Virus record (IMG/VR): IMGVR_UViG_3300008113_000003
Span: 142,297-206,296 of that record
DNA from: a virus
Length of the DNA: 64,000 nt
Reading direction: 5' to 3' (one strand)
Part shown: positions 40,245 through 48,024 of the stretch, piece after piece
Layout: each line of letters opens with the position of its first letter
Numbering within the stretch: the first letter of the stretch is position 1
The notes under the pieces: generated by a model
What the model saw: only the letters and a program-made list of their open reading frames with translations
Database searches by the model: none
What the model was told of the DNA's origin: nothing
Made by a program: the position numbers and the translations under genes

Positions 40245-42053
40245 TTGGCAAAACAAATTACCGATAAAAAAGAATTACTTTTAGAGTTCGCAAAATGTTC
40301 TCAAGACCCTTGCTATGTCATAGAAAGTTATTTTGAAACTTTTGATAAGACTAGAGAGGGTTATGTACCTTTCGAACTTTTTGATGGTCAAAAAAAGCTT
40401 GTTTCCAATTATAGAAAACATAGGTTTAACCTAGTTCTAAAATATCGCCAGGCTGGTATCTCAACAGTAACAGCGGCATATTCTGCTGTACTTACAGCTT
40501 TTGCTAGCCCAGATCGACCTGAAAAAGTTTTGATCTTAGCAAACAAGCAGGAAACAGCAATTGAATTCCAAAACAAAATCATTAACTTTATTAAACAATT
40601 ACCTGACTGGGTAAATGTTTCGTTTGATAAATCATCACAAAAACACGTTAGATTATCTAACGGTTCAGAAATTAAAGCCGTTGCAACATCACAAGATGCT
40701 TTGCGTGGTTATACACCTACTGTCCTATTAATTGATGAGGCTGCCTTCGTTGAAGGTGGACAAGAACTATGGACAGCGTGTTTGGCTTCAATTGGTACTG
40801 GTGGTAAAGCTGTATTAATTTCAACACCTAACGGTTTAGATCCTATCTACTACGCCTCATATGAAGGTGCTATTAAAGGTGATAATAGTTTCTGTGTAAC
40901 ACACTTAAAATGGTGGCAAGATCCACGATTCAACAAAGATTTACGTTTAATTAAAACTAAAGATATTGTAGACTGGATTCAAAAACCAAATACAGAAAAA
41001 CACGAAGAGGTTGTTGAATCTGTAATCGATCTACACCCTGATGTTATAGCTAAATTTATTAGCGATGGCTATAAACCACACTCTACATGGTATGAAAACA
41101 TGTGTAGAGACATGAACTTTAACAAACGTATGATCAACCAGGAGTTGGAATGTGCGTTTATTGGTTCTGGTGATAACGTTATTGAGGGTGAGGTAATTAG
41201 AAAACAAGAACAAGAGAATGTTATTGACCCAATTGTTAAAGACAAAGCTTGGGATAGTAATTTATGGATATGGAAACTACCTGAAAAGGGTCATAGGTAT
41301 ATCTTAGCACTTGACGTATCTCGTGGTGACTCTGAGGATGCCACTGGTATGTGTATTATTGATTATGATACATTCGAACAGGTTTTAGAGTATCATGGTA
41401 AAGTTCCACCAGACGTTGCAGCGCTAATAGTTGATCAGTATGGAAGAATGTACGATGCGTTATCAACTTTTGATATCACTGGTGGTATGGGCATAGCGTC
41501 AACACAAAAACTTAAAGAACTAGGGTTCCCTAAAAAACTATTACACTATGATAATGATGGTGATAGTAACAGCATGTATTACATGCCAGATGAAAATGCT
41601 ATACCAGGTATAAATTTTGCGTCTAAAAATAGAAGAAGTCAAATTGTGGCGGCTTTAGAAGAAGCTGTTGCTAGAGGTGGCTTTAAAATACGTAGCGAAA
41701 GATTGACAGCTGAGCTAAAAAAATTCGTTTATAAAAACGGTAAACCAGACCACATGAAGGGCTCACATGATGACCTTATCATGGCTCTTGGTATGTGTTT
41801 GTTTGTTGCCAATACATCATTTAAAAGATTACAAGAATCTGATAATATGACTAGGGCTATGTTAGATAGTTGGAAAATAACAACTAGTAACACAAAAACA
41901 GATGCAGACTATTTATTAAAAGACGTGACTAGTTCACCAAATCCAGATAAATCATATTATAATTCGGATGAATTTGCCACCAATAATAATATGATGAACA
42001 CAAAAGAATTTGGTTGGCTATTTGGCGTAACTAAACCTAAACCTAATAATTAA
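40245..42053 (+). CDS. gp17: Large terminase subunit, T4 gp17-like
   Basis: The packaging motor ATPase/nuclease, 602 aa. Motifs: Walker A-like YRQAGIST (67-74), Walker B VLLIDEAAF (160-168), coupling motif STPNG (193-197). The RNase H-like nuclease core has ILALDVSRGDSEDATGMCI (near 351-369) and DHMKGSHDDLIMALG near 505-519. It translocates DNA into the prohead and cuts it. Start: the frame is closed by TAG at 40239-40241. The only upstream initiation codon is TTG at 40245-40247, so it probably starts with TTG. A 12-codon out-of-frame ATG peptide (40229-40267) overlaps this start but lies too near the promoter. Confidence 0.93.
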   Translation: MAKQITDKKELLLEFAKCSQDPCYVIESYFETFDKTREGYVPFELFDGQKKLVSNYRKHRFNLVLKYRQAGISTVTAAYSAVLTAFASPDRPEKVLILANKQETAIEFQNKIINFIKQLPDWVNVSFDKSSQKHVRLSNGSEIKAVATSQDALRGYTPTVLLIDEAAFVEGGQELWTACLASIGTGGKAVLISTPNGLDPIYYASYEGAIKGDNSFCVTHLKWWQDPRFNKDLRLIKTKDIVDWIQKPNTEKHEEVVESVIDLHPDVIAKFISDGYKPHSTWYENMCRDMNFNKRMINQELECAFIGSGDNVIEGEVIRKQEQENVIDPIVKDKAWDSNLWIWKLPEKGHRYILALDVSRGDSEDATGMCIIDYDTFEQVLEYHGKVPPDVAALIVDQYGRMYDALSTFDITGGMGIASTQKLKELGFPKKLLHYDNDGDSNSMYYMPDENAIPGINFASKNRRSQIVAALEEAVARGGFKIRSERLTAELKKFVYKNGKPDHMKGSHDDLIMALGMCLFVANTSFKRLQESDNMTRAMLDSWKITTSNTKTDADYLLKDVTSSPNPDKSYYNSDEFATNNNMMNTKEFGWLFGVTKPKPNN

Positions 42054-42068
42054 AAACAATTAAACAAA

Positions 42069-42308
42069 ATGGCAAACATAATTAAACAAGGTAGAAGCAC
42101 TGGTCCTGGATCAACATCAATCGTTAGAGGTATTGACCCAAAAAATTTAGATAAAAGAGATGGTAGAGCGTTGCAAAGAAATGTTGACGCTATCAAATGT
42201 TCTATAGAATCTGATGGTACAACAACTTATGTGCAAAAAAAAGAATGGGATGAAGCTGTAGAAAACTACAAGTTTCCACCATATGTAGAATGTGAATACG
42301 TAAATTAA
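42069..42308 (+). CDS. Hypothetical small protein between terminase and portal, 79 aa
   Basis: A basic then acidic small protein (MANIIKQGRSTGPGSTSIVRGIDPKNLDKRDGRAL) with VQKKEWDEAVENYKFPPYVEC at the end. No family recognised. It lies 15 nt after the terminase and 6 nt before the portal gene, with the same orientation, so it is probably cotranslated with them. The location between terminase and portal suggests a packaging or head assembly helper. Confidence 0.6.
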   Translation: MANIIKQGRSTGPGSTSIVRGIDPKNLDKRDGRALQRNVDAIKCSIESDGTTTYVQKKEWDEAVENYKFPPYVECEYVN

Positions 42309-42314
42309 AAATAT

Positions 42315-44171
42315 ATGGCAGATAATAGATTAACAATATTCCAAAGGTTAAATAAGGTTCTTGGCAATGAAGTCGATGGGCCAAAATATGTCATTGACCC
42401 TAGTTCGTTTAATGGGTTAAGTGGTGACGATTTGGAACAAAAAAAGTTAGAGGCGCAACAAACGCTATATCTACAAAATCAATGGAAAAAAATTGATAAT
42501 GAGCTTTATCAAAAAGCTGTTTATTACGAACCAACAAGAATTGCATCGTATTATGATTACGAAGCTATGGAATATACGCCAGAAATTTCTGTTGCATTGG
42601 ATATTTTTGCTGAAGAGGCTACAACAGCAAATGAAAACGGTAAAGTTTTAACAATTTATTCTGATAGTACCAGAATAAAAAAAGAATTAACAGATTTATT
42701 TGAAAATGTGTTAGATATTAACGCTAACCTAACATCTTGGGCTAGAAACGTATGTAAATATGGTGATAACTTTGTTTACAACAAGATTGTACCTAACCAA
42801 GGTATCGTGGGTGTTACCCAATTACCAAATATTGAAATGACAAGATCTGAACCTGGTTTTTCAAAGATTACCAGTTTAGATGATCAACAAAAAGAAAAGA
42901 ACATTAAGTTTTTCTGGAAAGATAAAAACGTTGAATTTAATTCATTTGAAATTTCTCACTTTAGATTACTTGGTGATGATAGAAGATTACCTTACGGTAC
43001 ATCAATGCTTGAAAAAGTAAGAAGAATTTGGAAACAATTGTTGTTATCTGAAGATGCGATGTTAGTTTATCGTGTTACCAGAGCACCAGAAAGACGTGTT
43101 TACAAAGTATTCGTTGGTAACATGGATGATAAAGATGTTGATGCTTATGTTGACAAAATCGCAAATAACTTTAAAAGAGTTAATATGGTTGATAAGAGCA
43201 ACGGACAACAAGACACACGTTATAACGCACTAGCTGTTGACCAAGACTACTTTATACCTGTTAGAGACCCAAGCCTTGCAATGCCAATTGAAACGCTTCC
43301 TGGGGCTCAAAACCTATCAGAAATAGCCGATATCGAATATATCCAAAAGAAAATGCTTGCCGCACTTAGAGTACCTAAAGCTTTTATTGGTTTTGAAGAA
43401 ACTACTGGTGACGGTAAAAACTTGGCCATTCTTGATGTTCGTTTTGCAAGAGCGGTACATAGGATACAAAAAGCTCTTATCCAAGAGTTAAATAAAATGG
43501 CTATTATCCATTTATACACCAAAGGATTTACTGATGATTTGGAAAACTTTACATTAACGTTAACAAGCCCATCAACACAGGCTGAAATGCTTAAGATCCA
43601 AAACTGGAAAGAGAAAGTTACTTTATATCGTGATGCGGTTTCTGACGCTGGTAACGGATTCTCAGCTATGTCAATGACTTATGCTAAGAAAGAAATCTTA
43701 AATATGAGCGATGATGAGATTAAACTTGATATCCAAAGACAAGCTGTTGAAAAAGCTGGTGGTGAGGAAATTAAAGCTCTTGGTGAAACGATTAAACAAA
43801 CTGGTATATTCAGAGACATTTATAAGATTTATAAAATTGACCCTAACAACATGACGCTTGGTGCTTCTGGAACTGGTAGTGATATGGGTGCTGCTGGTGG
43901 TGGCGGTGGTGGTAGTATGTCTGACATGGGTGGTGGTGATACCGCTGGTGGAACCGATTTTACAGCACCATTGGAAGTTCCTGGGGCTGAAGCTGGAGCT
44001 GAAATACCTGGTCCTGAAACAGGTGGTGAAACACCCGAAGCTGGAGCTGAAATACCTGGTACTGAGGAACCTTTGGCTGAAATAACCAAAAGAAAATTAG
44101 AGGCTAAAAATAGATTAATCAACGAAGCTCTTAAAAAAACAATTGACGAAATTGATGATTTATTAGTATAA
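42315..44171 (+). CDS. gp20: Portal vertex protein, T4 gp20-like
   Basis: A 618-aa dodecamer-forming portal. Family signatures: YEPTRIASYYDYEAMEYTPEISVALDIFAEEATTANENGK (about 71-110), SWARNVCKYGDNFVY, FEISHFRLLGDDRRLPYGTSMLEKVRRIWKQLLLSEDAMLVYRVTRAPERRVY (about 219-268) and EDIEYIQKKMLAALRVPKAFIGFEE (about 350-370). The core ends near residue 510. A Gly/Ser-rich stretch (about 515-545) and a Pro/Glu/Gly-rich tail (up to about 590) follow, longer than in T4 (524 aa total). The portal is the DNA channel and nucleates head assembly. The gene order terminase, small ORF, portal matches head clusters of T4-like phages. Confidence 0.95.
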   Translation: MADNRLTIFQRLNKVLGNEVDGPKYVIDPSSFNGLSGDDLEQKKLEAQQTLYLQNQWKKIDNELYQKAVYYEPTRIASYYDYEAMEYTPEISVALDIFAEEATTANENGKVLTIYSDSTRIKKELTDLFENVLDINANLTSWARNVCKYGDNFVYNKIVPNQGIVGVTQLPNIEMTRSEPGFSKITSLDDQQKEKNIKFFWKDKNVEFNSFEISHFRLLGDDRRLPYGTSMLEKVRRIWKQLLLSEDAMLVYRVTRAPERRVYKVFVGNMDDKDVDAYVDKIANNFKRVNMVDKSNGQQDTRYNALAVDQDYFIPVRDPSLAMPIETLPGAQNLSEIADIEYIQKKMLAALRVPKAFIGFEETTGDGKNLAILDVRFARAVHRIQKALIQELNKMAIIHLYTKGFTDDLENFTLTLTSPSTQAEMLKIQNWKEKVTLYRDAVSDAGNGFSAMSMTYAKKEILNMSDDEIKLDIQRQAVEKAGGEEIKALGETIKQTGIFRDIYKIYKIDPNNMTLGASGTGSDMGAAGGGGGGSMSDMGGGDTAGGTDFTAPLEVPGAEAGAEIPGPETGGETPEAGAEIPGTEEPLAEITKRKLEAKNRLINEALKKTIDEIDDLLV

Positions 44172-44184
44172 TAAAAAAATAACG

Positions 44185-44193
44185 GATATTTAT
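44185..44193 (+). promoter_or_regulatory. Candidate late promoter, GATATTTAT
   Basis: Ends 17 nt before the ATG at 44211, in the 39-nt gap after the portal gene. Confidence 0.6.
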
Positions 44194-44210
44194 ATAAAAA
44201 TATTAAACAA

Positions 44211-44924
44211 ATGTTTGGACAATTAAAAGAAAGTATTCTTTCAGATTTAGAAAAAACTTACCAAGAAAAGGGTGAAAAAGATTTTAAAAAATCTTTTGCT
44301 AAGTATGTTAAAGTATTAAAAGAAAATAATGTGTTGAGAGAATTTAATGAGGTTTACAACTTATTAAATACAATGAGATTTGAAAACGAAGATATAGCAA
44401 AAGAGTTTGTTGAAGAATCAATTGCACACTTAAAATCTTTTGATTTAACAAAAGTTGATGCGTTAAAAACTTTAACCGAAAATATTACCATTGTTAATAA
44501 TGTTGTTAATGAGAGCATCGACCAATTAATCTTTAATAAAAAATTATCGCTTATTGATAAGGTTAAATATAAAACAAACTTAATTAAGCATTTAACTAGA
44601 GTTGATGAGAATATTGTTTCAATAAAAGAATCAATTGACAAGATCAATGAAAGTTTATCTGATAAAATTTCAAAATTAAATGAGGAGCAAGTTAAAGTTT
44701 TAAATTTATTCGCTGAAAACGATGAATCGGCTATTAATAGCTATTACGCAACATTGATCGAAAGCACACAAAACGTGGTTGAGGAAACAATAAATAAATC
44801 TGATGATATTATTGTTGTTAAAAAACTGTTAGAAGTCAGATCAAAGTTAAATGAGATGAAAAATCAAAAACCATCTTTAGATGTTATTGATAATGTTCTT
44901 GATTTAAAGAAAAGTTTCGAATAA
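44211..44924 (+). CDS. Head-module coiled-coil protein, possible prohead core component, 237 aa
   Basis: Entirely helical, Lys/Glu/Asn/Leu-rich (about 42-90 and 105-190 form coiled-coil-like heptads). No conserved domain recognised. It follows the portal and precedes the protease/scaffold/capsid genes. That is the position where T4 has the core proteins gp67 and gp68, so a scaffold-core role is plausible. Closed by a clear terminator at 44951. Confidence 0.5.
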   Translation: MFGQLKESILSDLEKTYQEKGEKDFKKSFAKYVKVLKENNVLREFNEVYNLLNTMRFENEDIAKEFVEESIAHLKSFDLTKVDALKTLTENITIVNNVVNESIDQLIFNKKLSLIDKVKYKTNLIKHLTRVDENIVSIKESIDKINESLSDKISKLNEEQVKVLNLFAENDESAINSYYATLIESTQNVVEETINKSDDIIVVKKLLEVRSKLNEMKNQKPSLDVIDNVLDLKKSFE

Positions 44925-44950
44925 AAAACACATTTTACCATAAAAAGTAA

Positions 44951-44973
44951 AGCCAGGGTAGCGAATCCTGGCT
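44951..44973. terminator. Terminator after the 44211 gene (bidirectional region)
   Basis: A 7-bp perfect stem (AGCCAGG / CCTGGCT) and seven T (44973-44979). Two smaller hairpins follow at 44980-44995 (GTTCC / GGAAC) and 45008-45020 (CCGCT / AGCGG). The convergent gene at 45027 may use the latter. Confidence 0.8.
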
Positions 44974-45026
44974 TTTTTTGTTCCATAACTGGAACGGTCC
45001 TAAAACACCGCTTATAGCGGAATATC

Positions 45027-45338
45027 TTATTTGGTTTCCTCAACCGTAGTATCAACCTCATTAGCCGAAGCTTCAGCATTTGATTTTGCTATTGATACTT
45101 TGTGACCCGTATAGTTTTTATAACCGATTAAAGCAGCGCCAATCATGGTAAAAGCCACCGCTTGGTTAATTACGTCCATACTTTTGTCAATGAACATTTT
45201 ATCAATCACCCCCAATAAGAATGATAAGCAGCCAATCATAACGATGATAAAGCCTGATGTTGATGTTACAGATGTTTTTCCGTCTGGGTTCGATGTCATT
45301 TCACCGAAAGACCATTTTTTGATGTCTCCTATTTTCAT
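45027..45338 (-). CDS. Small membrane protein, alternative holin candidate, 103 aa
   Basis: Two hydrophobic segments: about 27-45 (TSGFIIVMIGCLSFLLGVI) and about 56-74 (INQAVAFTMIGAALIGYKN), joined by a short loop (DKMFIDKSMDV). The C-terminus is Ala/Glu/Lys-rich and polar. This layout fits a small inner-membrane protein such as a holin, antiholin or spanin-like. It is the only minus-strand gene in the head module. It has its own late-type motif upstream at 17 nt and lies divergent to the 45445 gene. Confidence 0.55.
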   Translation of the reverse strand: MKIGDIKKWSFGEMTSNPDGKTSVTSTSGFIIVMIGCLSFLLGVIDKMFIDKSMDVINQAVAFTMIGAALIGYKNYTGHKVSIAKSNAEASANEVDTTVEETK

Positions 45339-45355
45339 AATATGTGTGTTTAATT

Positions 45356-45364
45356 ATAAATATC
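45356..45364 (-). promoter_or_regulatory. Candidate late promoter, GATATTTAT
   Basis: Coding-sense GATATTTAT ending 17 nt before the ATG of the membrane protein gene (minus strand). Confidence 0.6.
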
Positions 45365-45385
45365 TGAAATTTGCTTTAATGAACA

Positions 45386-45414
45386 TTTTTTCTTATTATT
45401 ATAATAAGAAAAAA
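45386..45414. promoter_or_regulatory. 29-nt perfect palindrome in divergent region
   Basis: A 13-bp perfect stem (TTTTTTCTTATTA / TAATAAGAAAAAA) with a 3-nt loop TTA, between the minus-strand membrane gene and the plus-strand 45445 gene. It shares TTATTATAATAA with the palindromes at 3084-3095 and is close to 8863-8891. It could be an operator or terminator-like element. Confidence 0.45.
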
Positions 45415-45444
45415 ATAAAATATACTAAAACATGAAGAAACAAA

Positions 45445-45894
45445 ATGCAATGCAAATTTGGGAAAGAAAAGAAACTCTTTACAGACGAGAGATTTCGAGT
45501 TAAATACGGTACAATTGATGCTGTTAAATTAAACGCTGTGTATCTAAATGTTGAATCATGGGTCCAACCCAAAGAGATAGACAACTACGATTCATACATT
45601 AGAATAATGAGAAGACAGATTATTGTCAAAATAAAGGATAATATTGACGTAACAACGTTTAACGAAAATTTTATTGTTGATCTAGACTTAAGAGCATCTG
45701 GTATGTCATCAGATAAAAAAAGTTTTATGTTCATTGAATTAACAGTATACCCTAAAGAAAAATTAAAATTTAATTCTACTTTAATGTTTAAAAAAATGCA
45801 AGAACTATCTAATCTTATAGTGGAATCTTTAGAACAGAATAAACTAAATTACTTTTCAAAAAAATCAAATGCTAGATCAAGAAGAATTATATGA
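45445..45894 (+). CDS. Hypothetical protein upstream of the AAA+ ATPase, 149 aa
   Basis: A basic, beta-rich protein: FRVKYGTIDAVKLNAVYLNVESWVQPKEIDNYDSYIRIMRRQIIVKIKDN (about 17-66), later FNENFIVDLDLRASGMSSDKKSFMFIELTVY (around 73-103). Its C-terminus is basic and disordered (KKSNARSRRII). The family is unrecognised. It overlaps the AAA+ ATPase gene by 26 nt, so the two are coupled and may act together. Confidence 0.55.
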   Translation: MQCKFGKEKKLFTDERFRVKYGTIDAVKLNAVYLNVESWVQPKEIDNYDSYIRIMRRQIIVKIKDNIDVTTFNENFIVDLDLRASGMSSDKKSFMFIELTVYPKEKLKFNSTLMFKKMQELSNLIVESLEQNKLNYFSKKSNARSRRII

Positions 45895-46792
45895 GATGTC
45901 ACCAGAAGAGGGACAAGAAATGCTTAAAGACCACTTAGAGAAGATATACCCATCAATCGAATCGTGGTACACAATAAACAATACTGATTTCTTTTTTAAT
46001 TTTAAGACAGTCGCTACTGTTGAATCTGGGTTATATAGCATGATATATAACGATGGTAATGGTTTTGGTGTTTCTAAACTAAGTTATAAGAGTGATGAAT
46101 TCTTTCACCTACCTTCTTTACCACACAATGAGATCATTAATGATTTAATTAATTTTTGGGACAATGTTGATAGGTTTAAAAAATATAACTTAACACCAAA
46201 GAGAGGTATTATCTTACACGGTGATCCAGGTTGTGGTAAAACATCATTAATTTACCTTTTGGTCGATAAATTAAAAGAATATAATGGTTTATCGATTTAT
46301 TTTGATAACCCTTTTAATTGGGTTGAATTGGCTAAATTGGTTAGGAAAGTTGAAAAAACCAGACCGTTACTTTGTATTATTGAAGATATTGATCTTGTGA
46401 TCGAAAAGTTTGGTGAAGAAGTTTTCTTAAACTTTCTTGACGGTTTAAACTCAATTGATAATGTTGTTTATGTGGCAACCACAAACAATCTGGAAAAAAT
46501 ACCAGCTAGGATTAAAGATAGACCATCTAGATTTGATAAGAAATATAAAATAGAAAAACCAACAACTGAGGATAGAAAGATTTACTTTACTGGGATATTA
46601 GATAAAGAGGATCAAAAGCTTTATGATATTGATAAATTAGTTAAAGACACCAATGGTTATACTATGGCCCATCTTAAAGAAACTTTTATTTCGTTGTATA
46701 TCCTTAAAAATCCATATGATGAAACCATTAAGCGATTAAAAAACAAAAAAATTGCTGATGAAAGAATGGGATTTAATCTTTCTGAGGATTAA
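45869..46792 (+). CDS. AAA+ ATPase, BCS1-like style, 307 aa
   Basis: Walker A is GDPGCGKTS (118-126) and Walker B CIIEDID (169-175). Sensor 1 is VYVATTNN (near 201-208) and the arginine-finger region KDRPSRFDKKYKI (near 215-227). The N-terminal 110 residues are a small separate domain. The ATPase core resembles the Bcs1/mid-size AAA+ class that remodels proteins. Its presence next to the prohead protease, in a head gene block, is unusual for T4-like phages; it might assist head maturation or act elsewhere. It is translated with the preceding basic protein (26-nt overlap). Confidence 0.85.
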   Translation: MLDQEELYEMSPEEGQEMLKDHLEKIYPSIESWYTINNTDFFFNFKTVATVESGLYSMIYNDGNGFGVSKLSYKSDEFFHLPSLPHNEIINDLINFWDNVDRFKKYNLTPKRGIILHGDPGCGKTSLIYLLVDKLKEYNGLSIYFDNPFNWVELAKLVRKVEKTRPLLCIIEDIDLVIEKFGEEVFLNFLDGLNSIDNVVYVATTNNLEKIPARIKDRPSRFDKKYKIEKPTTEDRKIYFTGILDKEDQKLYDIDKLVKDTNGYTMAHLKETFISLYILKNPYDETIKRLKNKKIADERMGFNLSED

Positions 46793-46816
46793 GTCGACAC
46801 TTAACTTGTTTTCATT

Positions 46817-46824
46817 ATATTTAT
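46817..46824 (+). promoter_or_regulatory. Candidate late promoter, ATATTTAT
   Basis: Ends 18 nt before the ATG of the prohead protease. The 5' base differs from the usual G. Confidence 0.5.
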
Positions 46825-46842
46825 GTAATATAATCTATTAAA

Positions 46843-47556
46843 ATGGGTATAAAAATATTAAAAGAAAACGAAGAAGGTTTTGGTATCTTAATTGAAGGTG
46901 ATGCTGGTTCAGTATCTGAGGTATTACAAGGACAAATTATAAATGAAGAAATTAGTAGGGGTCCAATAGATTTATCTGGACCCATATACTATTACGCTAC
47001 ATTACAAAAATATGGTGTTGAGAATAGAAATGGCCGAGTGTATCCAGAAGACATTTTGAGAAGAGAAGTTGAAAGATATAGAGAAGTTATTGCTCGCAAT
47101 TCTAGTTTTCATGAATTGGATCACCCACAAGAATCTGTTATTTCGTTAAAAGGTGGTTCGCCACACAGAATAGTTGATATGTTCTGGAAAGATAATGTTC
47201 TTATTGGTAAACTAGAGATATTAGTATCTGAAGGCTTTAGGAGAGGTGGTATTATATCTTGTAATGGTGATTTAGTCGCACATTACCTAAGTTATGGTAT
47301 GACATTAGGCATCTCTTCAAGAGGTGTTGGTAGTCTTAAAAAAGTTGGTGGTAAAAATGTTGTACAAAGTGACTTCGAATTAATCTGTTGGGATATCGTT
47401 TCATCCCCATCTACACCAGGCTCCTATCTTTATAAAGATCCACAAGACTTTAAAAAATATGATGAGGTTTTAAATGAGCCAAAGGAAATTGAGGAGAGTA
47501 CCGCACCAGAAGAGAACGATTTTTTGGCAAATCTTAATAAATTTTTGAAATTTTAA
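46843..47556 (+). CDS. gp21: Prohead protease, T4 gp21-like (family S77)
   Basis: This 237-aa serine protease carries the T4 gp21 markers. NRNGRVYPEDILRREVERY (61-79) is followed by ELDHP (91-95, His94) with SFH just before, and GISSRGVGSL (156-165, Ser158 or Ser159). The segment between has LISxG-type strands. It cleaves the scaffold and the N-terminus of the capsid protein during head maturation. It has its own promoter motif and lies upstream of scaffold and capsid, the T4 order (gp21, gp22, gp23). Confidence 0.92.
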   Translation: MGIKILKENEEGFGILIEGDAGSVSEVLQGQIINEEISRGPIDLSGPIYYYATLQKYGVENRNGRVYPEDILRREVERYREVIARNSSFHELDHPQESVISLKGGSPHRIVDMFWKDNVLIGKLEILVSEGFRRGGIISCNGDLVAHYLSYGMTLGISSRGVGSLKKVGGKNVVQSDFELICWDIVSSPSTPGSYLYKDPQDFKKYDEVLNEPKEIEESTAPEENDFLANLNKFLKF

Positions 47557-47610
47557 GTTGCTTTTATAAAAAATTTTTACTACTATTATAACAGTTAAAA
47601 AATATTTTTT

Positions 47611-47850
47611 ATGAAAACTTACTATTGGTACACAGTTACAATTCAATTCGTTGTTGAAGACGAGCAAACGGGTAAAATCAAAAAGATTAAAGAAAATTAT
47701 CTTACCAAAGCAATCTCAGTTACTGATGCAGAAGCCTCTGTAATCAAGGATCTTGAGGGAACAATGGGTGATTTTAGAATCTTAAAAATCGATGAATCTA
47801 AAATTGTTAGAGTTATCCTTCCACAAGGAGTTGACATCAACGCTGAATAA
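47611..47850 (+). CDS. DUF4494-like small protein, 79 aa
   Basis: MKTYYWYTVTIQFVVEDEQTGKIKKIKENYLTKAISVTDAEASVIKDLE matches the pattern of DUF4494, a small protein family found almost only in Bacteroidetes and their phages ('WY..KV....DE.G...K..E.YLVDA.SFTEAEA'). The gene is a useful host marker. Function unknown. AT-rich bases upstream (TTTTTACTACTATTATAACAG) suggest its own promoter of non-late type, and a terminator follows. Confidence 0.7.
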   Translation: MKTYYWYTVTIQFVVEDEQTGKIKKIKENYLTKAISVTDAEASVIKDLEGTMGDFRILKIDESKIVRVILPQGVDINAE

Positions 47851-47874
47851 AAACTAAGAAAAAAAGACGTTAAA

Positions 47875-47895
47875 AACCATCCATATCGGGTGGTT
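47875..47895 (+). terminator. Rho-independent terminator after the DUF4494-like gene
   Basis: AACCATCC / GGGTGGTT (one U-G pair) with 5-nt loop, then eight T. A second hairpin at 47909-47932 (CCCAGTAC / GTATTGGG) lies downstream. Confidence 0.8.
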
Positions 47896-47908
47896 TTTTT
47901 TGTTTAGG

Positions 47909-47932
47909 CCCAGTACAATATAGCGTATTGGG
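47909..47932 (+). other. Second hairpin downstream of the 47875 terminator
   Basis: An 8-bp stem CCCAGTAC / GTATTGGG (one G-U pair) with an 8-nt loop, followed by ATTTTTTT. It may be a back-up terminator in the 174-nt gap before the scaffold gene. Confidence 0.5.
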
Positions 47933-47972
47933 AATATTTTTTTAAATTTTTTTGCTCTTTCGATATTTTCAT

Positions 47973-47981
47973 AGTATTTAT
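47973..47981 (+). promoter_or_regulatory. Candidate late promoter of scaffold and capsid genes, AGTATTTAT
   Basis: Ends 43 nt before the gp22-like ATG, the longest leader in this set. The capsid gene has no own motif, so scaffold and capsid may share this one. Confidence 0.55.
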
Positions 47982-48024
47982 TACTAAGATAATATATCAT
48001 AATAATTTTTTAATAAATTAAAAC

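Noticed and set aside
43829-44122. Minus-strand proline-rich ORF in the portal C-terminus
   Set aside because: A shadow of the portal's Gly/Glu/Pro tail codons; the portal frame continues past it with a family-consistent sequence.
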